Positions 7,443-8,270 of a stretch of DNA of 8,270 nucleotides are shown here, piece by piece. Every line of letters starts with the position of its first letter. Within the stretch, counting starts at the first letter, position 1. The position numbers and the translations under genes were made by a program. The DNA comes from Actinomycetes bacterium (lineage in GTDB: Bacteria; Actinomycetota; Actinomycetes; Propionibacteriales; Propionibacteriaceae), in assembly GCA_023437345.1 (NCBI GenBank), contig JAEZGC010000331.1, positions 1 to 8,270 of the forward strand. Direction: 5' to 3'. The notes beneath the pieces were generated by a model, which worked only from the letters and a program-made list of their open reading frames with translations, was not told where the DNA came from and searched no databases.

Positions 7443-7534
7443 GTCGCGGGGACGGTTCCCGGTCGCGGGGACCGTCCCCTTGTGTGAGGGAACCGTCCCC
7501 CTGAGGAACGGTCCGCCAGTGTGGACGAACCGTC
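7443..7534. repeat. Cluster of five ACCGT/ACGGT boxes
   Basis: The pentamer occurs at 7452-7456 (ACGGT), 7471-7475 (ACCGT), 7492-7496 (ACCGT), 7508-7512 (ACGGT) and 7529-7533 (ACCGT). Start-to-start distances are 19, 21, 16 and 21 bp, mostly close to two helical turns. The first two lie in an 18-bp imperfect direct repeat (GTCGCGGGGAC plus 7 nt; 16 of 18 match). The boxes lie upstream of the promoter at 7581-7610, so they may be operators as well as hairpin parts. Confidence 0.45.
7448..7479 (+). terminator. Strong intrinsic terminator after the flavoenzyme gene
   Basis: Arms at 7448-7461 (GGGGACGGTTCCCG) and 7466-7479 (CGGGGACCGTCCCC) pair over 14 bp with one G-U wobble around the tetraloop GTCG. 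TTGTGTG follows directly. The hairpin starts 23 nt after the TGA of the oxidoreductase gene, the expected place for its terminator. The two arms are also part of a repeat cluster that runs on to 7534. Confidence 0.75.
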
Positions 7535-7580
7535 TCCGCGATTCAGCGGAAAGAAGCCGGCAGAATCTGGCCGAATCCGC

Positions 7581-7610
7581 TTGACGGGAAACCTGCCGAG
7601 CCAATAAGTT
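7581..7610 (+). promoter_or_regulatory. Promoter, TTGACG-18 bp-TAAGTT
   Basis: TTGACG at 7581-7586 and TAAGTT at 7605-7610, separated by 18 bp, match the housekeeping sigma consensus of actinomycetes. The -10 region is one of the few AT-rich patches in the window. Transcription would start near 7616-7617, about 30 nt before the small ORF at 7646. Confidence 0.6.
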
Positions 7611-7645
7611 CTATGGCTGGCCCAAGGAACGAAAGGGGGGTCCCC

Positions 7646-7732
7646 GTGATGATGATTCAGTGCACAACCGGCACCGTTGCCGTCAGCCGTCGACGGGCGG
7701 CCGCCTTCCTCGGTGCCGCCGCGGTCAGCTGA
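7646..7732 (+). CDS. 28-codon small ORF (leader peptide or Tat-like signal remnant)
   Basis: The frame starts GTG ATG ATG (7646, 7649, 7652) and ends at TGA 7730-7732. A purine tract, GAAAGGGGGG at 7631-7640, precedes it at ribosome binding distance, and the promoter at 7581-7610 lies just upstream. The peptide begins MMMIQCTTGTVAV and continues SRRRAAAFLGAAAVS. The second half looks like the start of a Tat signal peptide (S-R-R-x with a short hydrophobic stretch), but the stop comes before any mature domain. It may be a translated leader that controls the gene at 7885, a small peptide in its own right, or the stump of a secreted protein. Its single Cys makes a cysteine-sensing leader only a weak idea. 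Too short for codon statistics; promoter and ribosome site are the main evidence. Confidence 0.4.
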   Translation: MMMIQCTTGTVAVSRRRAAAFLGAAAVS

Positions 7733-7758
7733 CCGTGTCCTAGGAGAAGTCTGCCCAC

Positions 7759-7847
7759 TTTCGGGCCGCCTCCGATTCTGACACCACCCGAAATTCCGCC
7801 TCGCAGCGTGCAGCGGCACGCTTCCACGGCGCCGGCGCAGCTGCGCC
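7759..7847 (+). promoter_or_regulatory. Structured mRNA leader with three perfect stems
   Basis: Between the small ORF and the next gene, three perfect inverted repeats follow one another: TTTCGGG-21 nt-CCCGAAA (7759-7793), AGCGTGC-AGCG-GCACGCT (7805-7822) and the 14-bp palindrome GGCGCAGCTGCGCC (7834-7847). A translated small ORF followed by hairpins and then a gene is the usual layout of attenuation control. I could not match it to a known riboswitch class. Confidence 0.35.
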
Positions 7848-7884
7848 CGCGTCCCAGCAATCCCTCACGAACCAAGGAACATCC

Positions 7885-8220
7885 ATGTCCACTCTCGCAC
7901 CGTCGCGAGGTTCGCAGACGACGCACCTGCTGGAGCAGCCGCCGACCCGCAACCTCGACAACCGCCCGCCTGGCCCGCGCCCCGCGCGGCCGGCACCGAA
8001 GTCATCCGAGCACGTCAAGAGGAAACGAAACCCGACCATGACCACCACCTTGTCCCCGCCCACGCAGACCACCACGGTCCGCGTCCCGACAACCGTCGAC
8101 ACCACCACCCGACCCACCGAACGGCTGCGCAGCCTGCTGCGTGACCTGCGGCGCCGGCTCCGCCCGGTACCGGGATCGGTGACCCCCGCGGACTACCTCG
8201 ATTCCGTCCACTACAGCTAA
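7885..8220 (+). CDS. Small basic Thr/Pro/Arg-rich protein, 111 aa (or 60 aa from 8038)
   Basis: I do not recognise this protein. The ATG at 7885 has AAGGA 6 nt upstream, and the frame ends at TAA 8218-8220. A second in-frame ATG at 8038 is preceded by AGAGGAAA with a long spacer and would give 60 residues. The first 51 residues are Pro/Arg-rich, low in complexity and likely disordered. The 60-residue part has a Thr-rich start (TTTLSPPTQTTTVRVPTTVD), then an Arg/Leu amphipathic helix (residues 27-42 of the short form, TERLRSLLRDLRRRLR; Leu 30, 33, 34, 37, 41), then PVPGSVTPADYLDSVHYS. There is no Cys, signal peptide or membrane helix. Possible roles are a nucleic-acid- or membrane-binding small protein or a precursor peptide with an acidic/aromatic tail; none is proven. 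The long leader with a small ORF and hairpins suggests controlled expression. Confidence 0.5.
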   Translation: MSTLAPSRGSQTTHLLEQPPTRNLDNRPPGPRPARPAPKSSEHVKRKRNPTMTTTLSPPTQTTTVRVPTTVDTTTRPTERLRSLLRDLRRRLRPVPGSVTPADYLDSVHYS

Positions 8221-8270
8221 CGCACAGTTCACCCGATGCACCTGCGCTGAGCCGCGGGCCGGGGCGGCGA
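8221..8270. other. Right edge of the window, no gene seen
   Basis: These 50 bases follow the stop of the small protein. They hold only a four-codon ATG frame at 8236-8250 (M-H-L-R-stop), which I do not count as a gene. No hairpin or promoter is clear. Confidence 0.4.

Noticed and set aside
7505..7534. GGAAC plus CGTC as an ECF sigma factor promoter
   Set aside because: The spacing of 21 bp is too long for the usual 16-18 bp, and both motifs are part of the ACCGT/ACGGT repeat cluster.
7733..8041. Continuation of the 28-codon frame past its TGA as a readthrough or selenoprotein
   Set aside because: The frame stays open but the product is Pro/Arg/Ser-rich and featureless, and I saw no convincing selenocysteine element next to the TGA. 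GC content explains the lack of stops.
7361..8241. Several minus-strand frames across the right-hand region
   Set aside because: They overlap one another in different registers, run against the promoter, small ORF and ribosome sites seen on the plus strand, and have Arg/Gly-rich compositions typical of chance frames in GC-rich DNA.
8236..8250. Four-codon frame M-H-L-R as a minimal leader peptide
   Set aside because: It has no ribosome binding site or visible downstream gene, and frames this short occur by chance.

Overview
This is a very GC-rich window whose real genes end almost every codon in G or C. It encodes a LysM/BTAD-type membrane regulator, a large LuxR-type ATPase regulator and a berberine-bridge-like flavoprotein. 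Together these point to a filamentous or related high-GC actinomycete; the species cannot be named from the sequence. No tRNA, rRNA, CRISPR array, transposase or phage gene was seen.

Layout. (1) 2-2146 (+): the C-terminal 714 residues of a protein that begins outside the window. It has a Pro/Ala/Glu-rich linker, one membrane helix, a long cytoplasmic region and a C-terminal winged-helix-like plus BTAD-like module. (2) 2149-3003 (-): a conserved-looking soluble protein of unknown function that meets the first gene tail to tail with 2 bp between the stop codons. (3) 3004-3172: a divergent promoter region with three perfect inverted repeats. (4) 3173-5953 (+): one LAL-family (large ATP-binding LuxR) regulator frame of 926 codons, broken at codon 379 by an in-frame TAA. 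Both halves stay in the same frame and keep their family motifs, so this is a recent nonsense mutation, a sequencing error, a split gene, or much less likely readthrough. (5) 6067-7425 (+): a 452-residue FAD-linked oxidoreductase with a good ribosome binding site, 113 bp after the regulator and preceded by three TTGGGGT repeats. (6) 7448-7479: a strong terminator hairpin that is also the start of a cluster of five ACCGT/ACGGT boxes. (7) 7581-8220: a separate transcription unit with a recognisable promoter, a 28-codon small ORF, three perfect stem-loops, and then a small basic protein of 111 residues (or 60 from an internal start).

How the parts may work together. The regulator fragment and the flavoenzyme have the arrangement of a cluster-situated regulator next to a tailoring or redox enzyme, but the broken regulator frame raises doubt that the locus still works as designed. 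The region most likely to hold something undescribed is the right-hand unit from 7581, where a promoter, a tiny ORF and consecutive hairpins precede a small protein that I do not recognise. All functional links between genes are inference from position.
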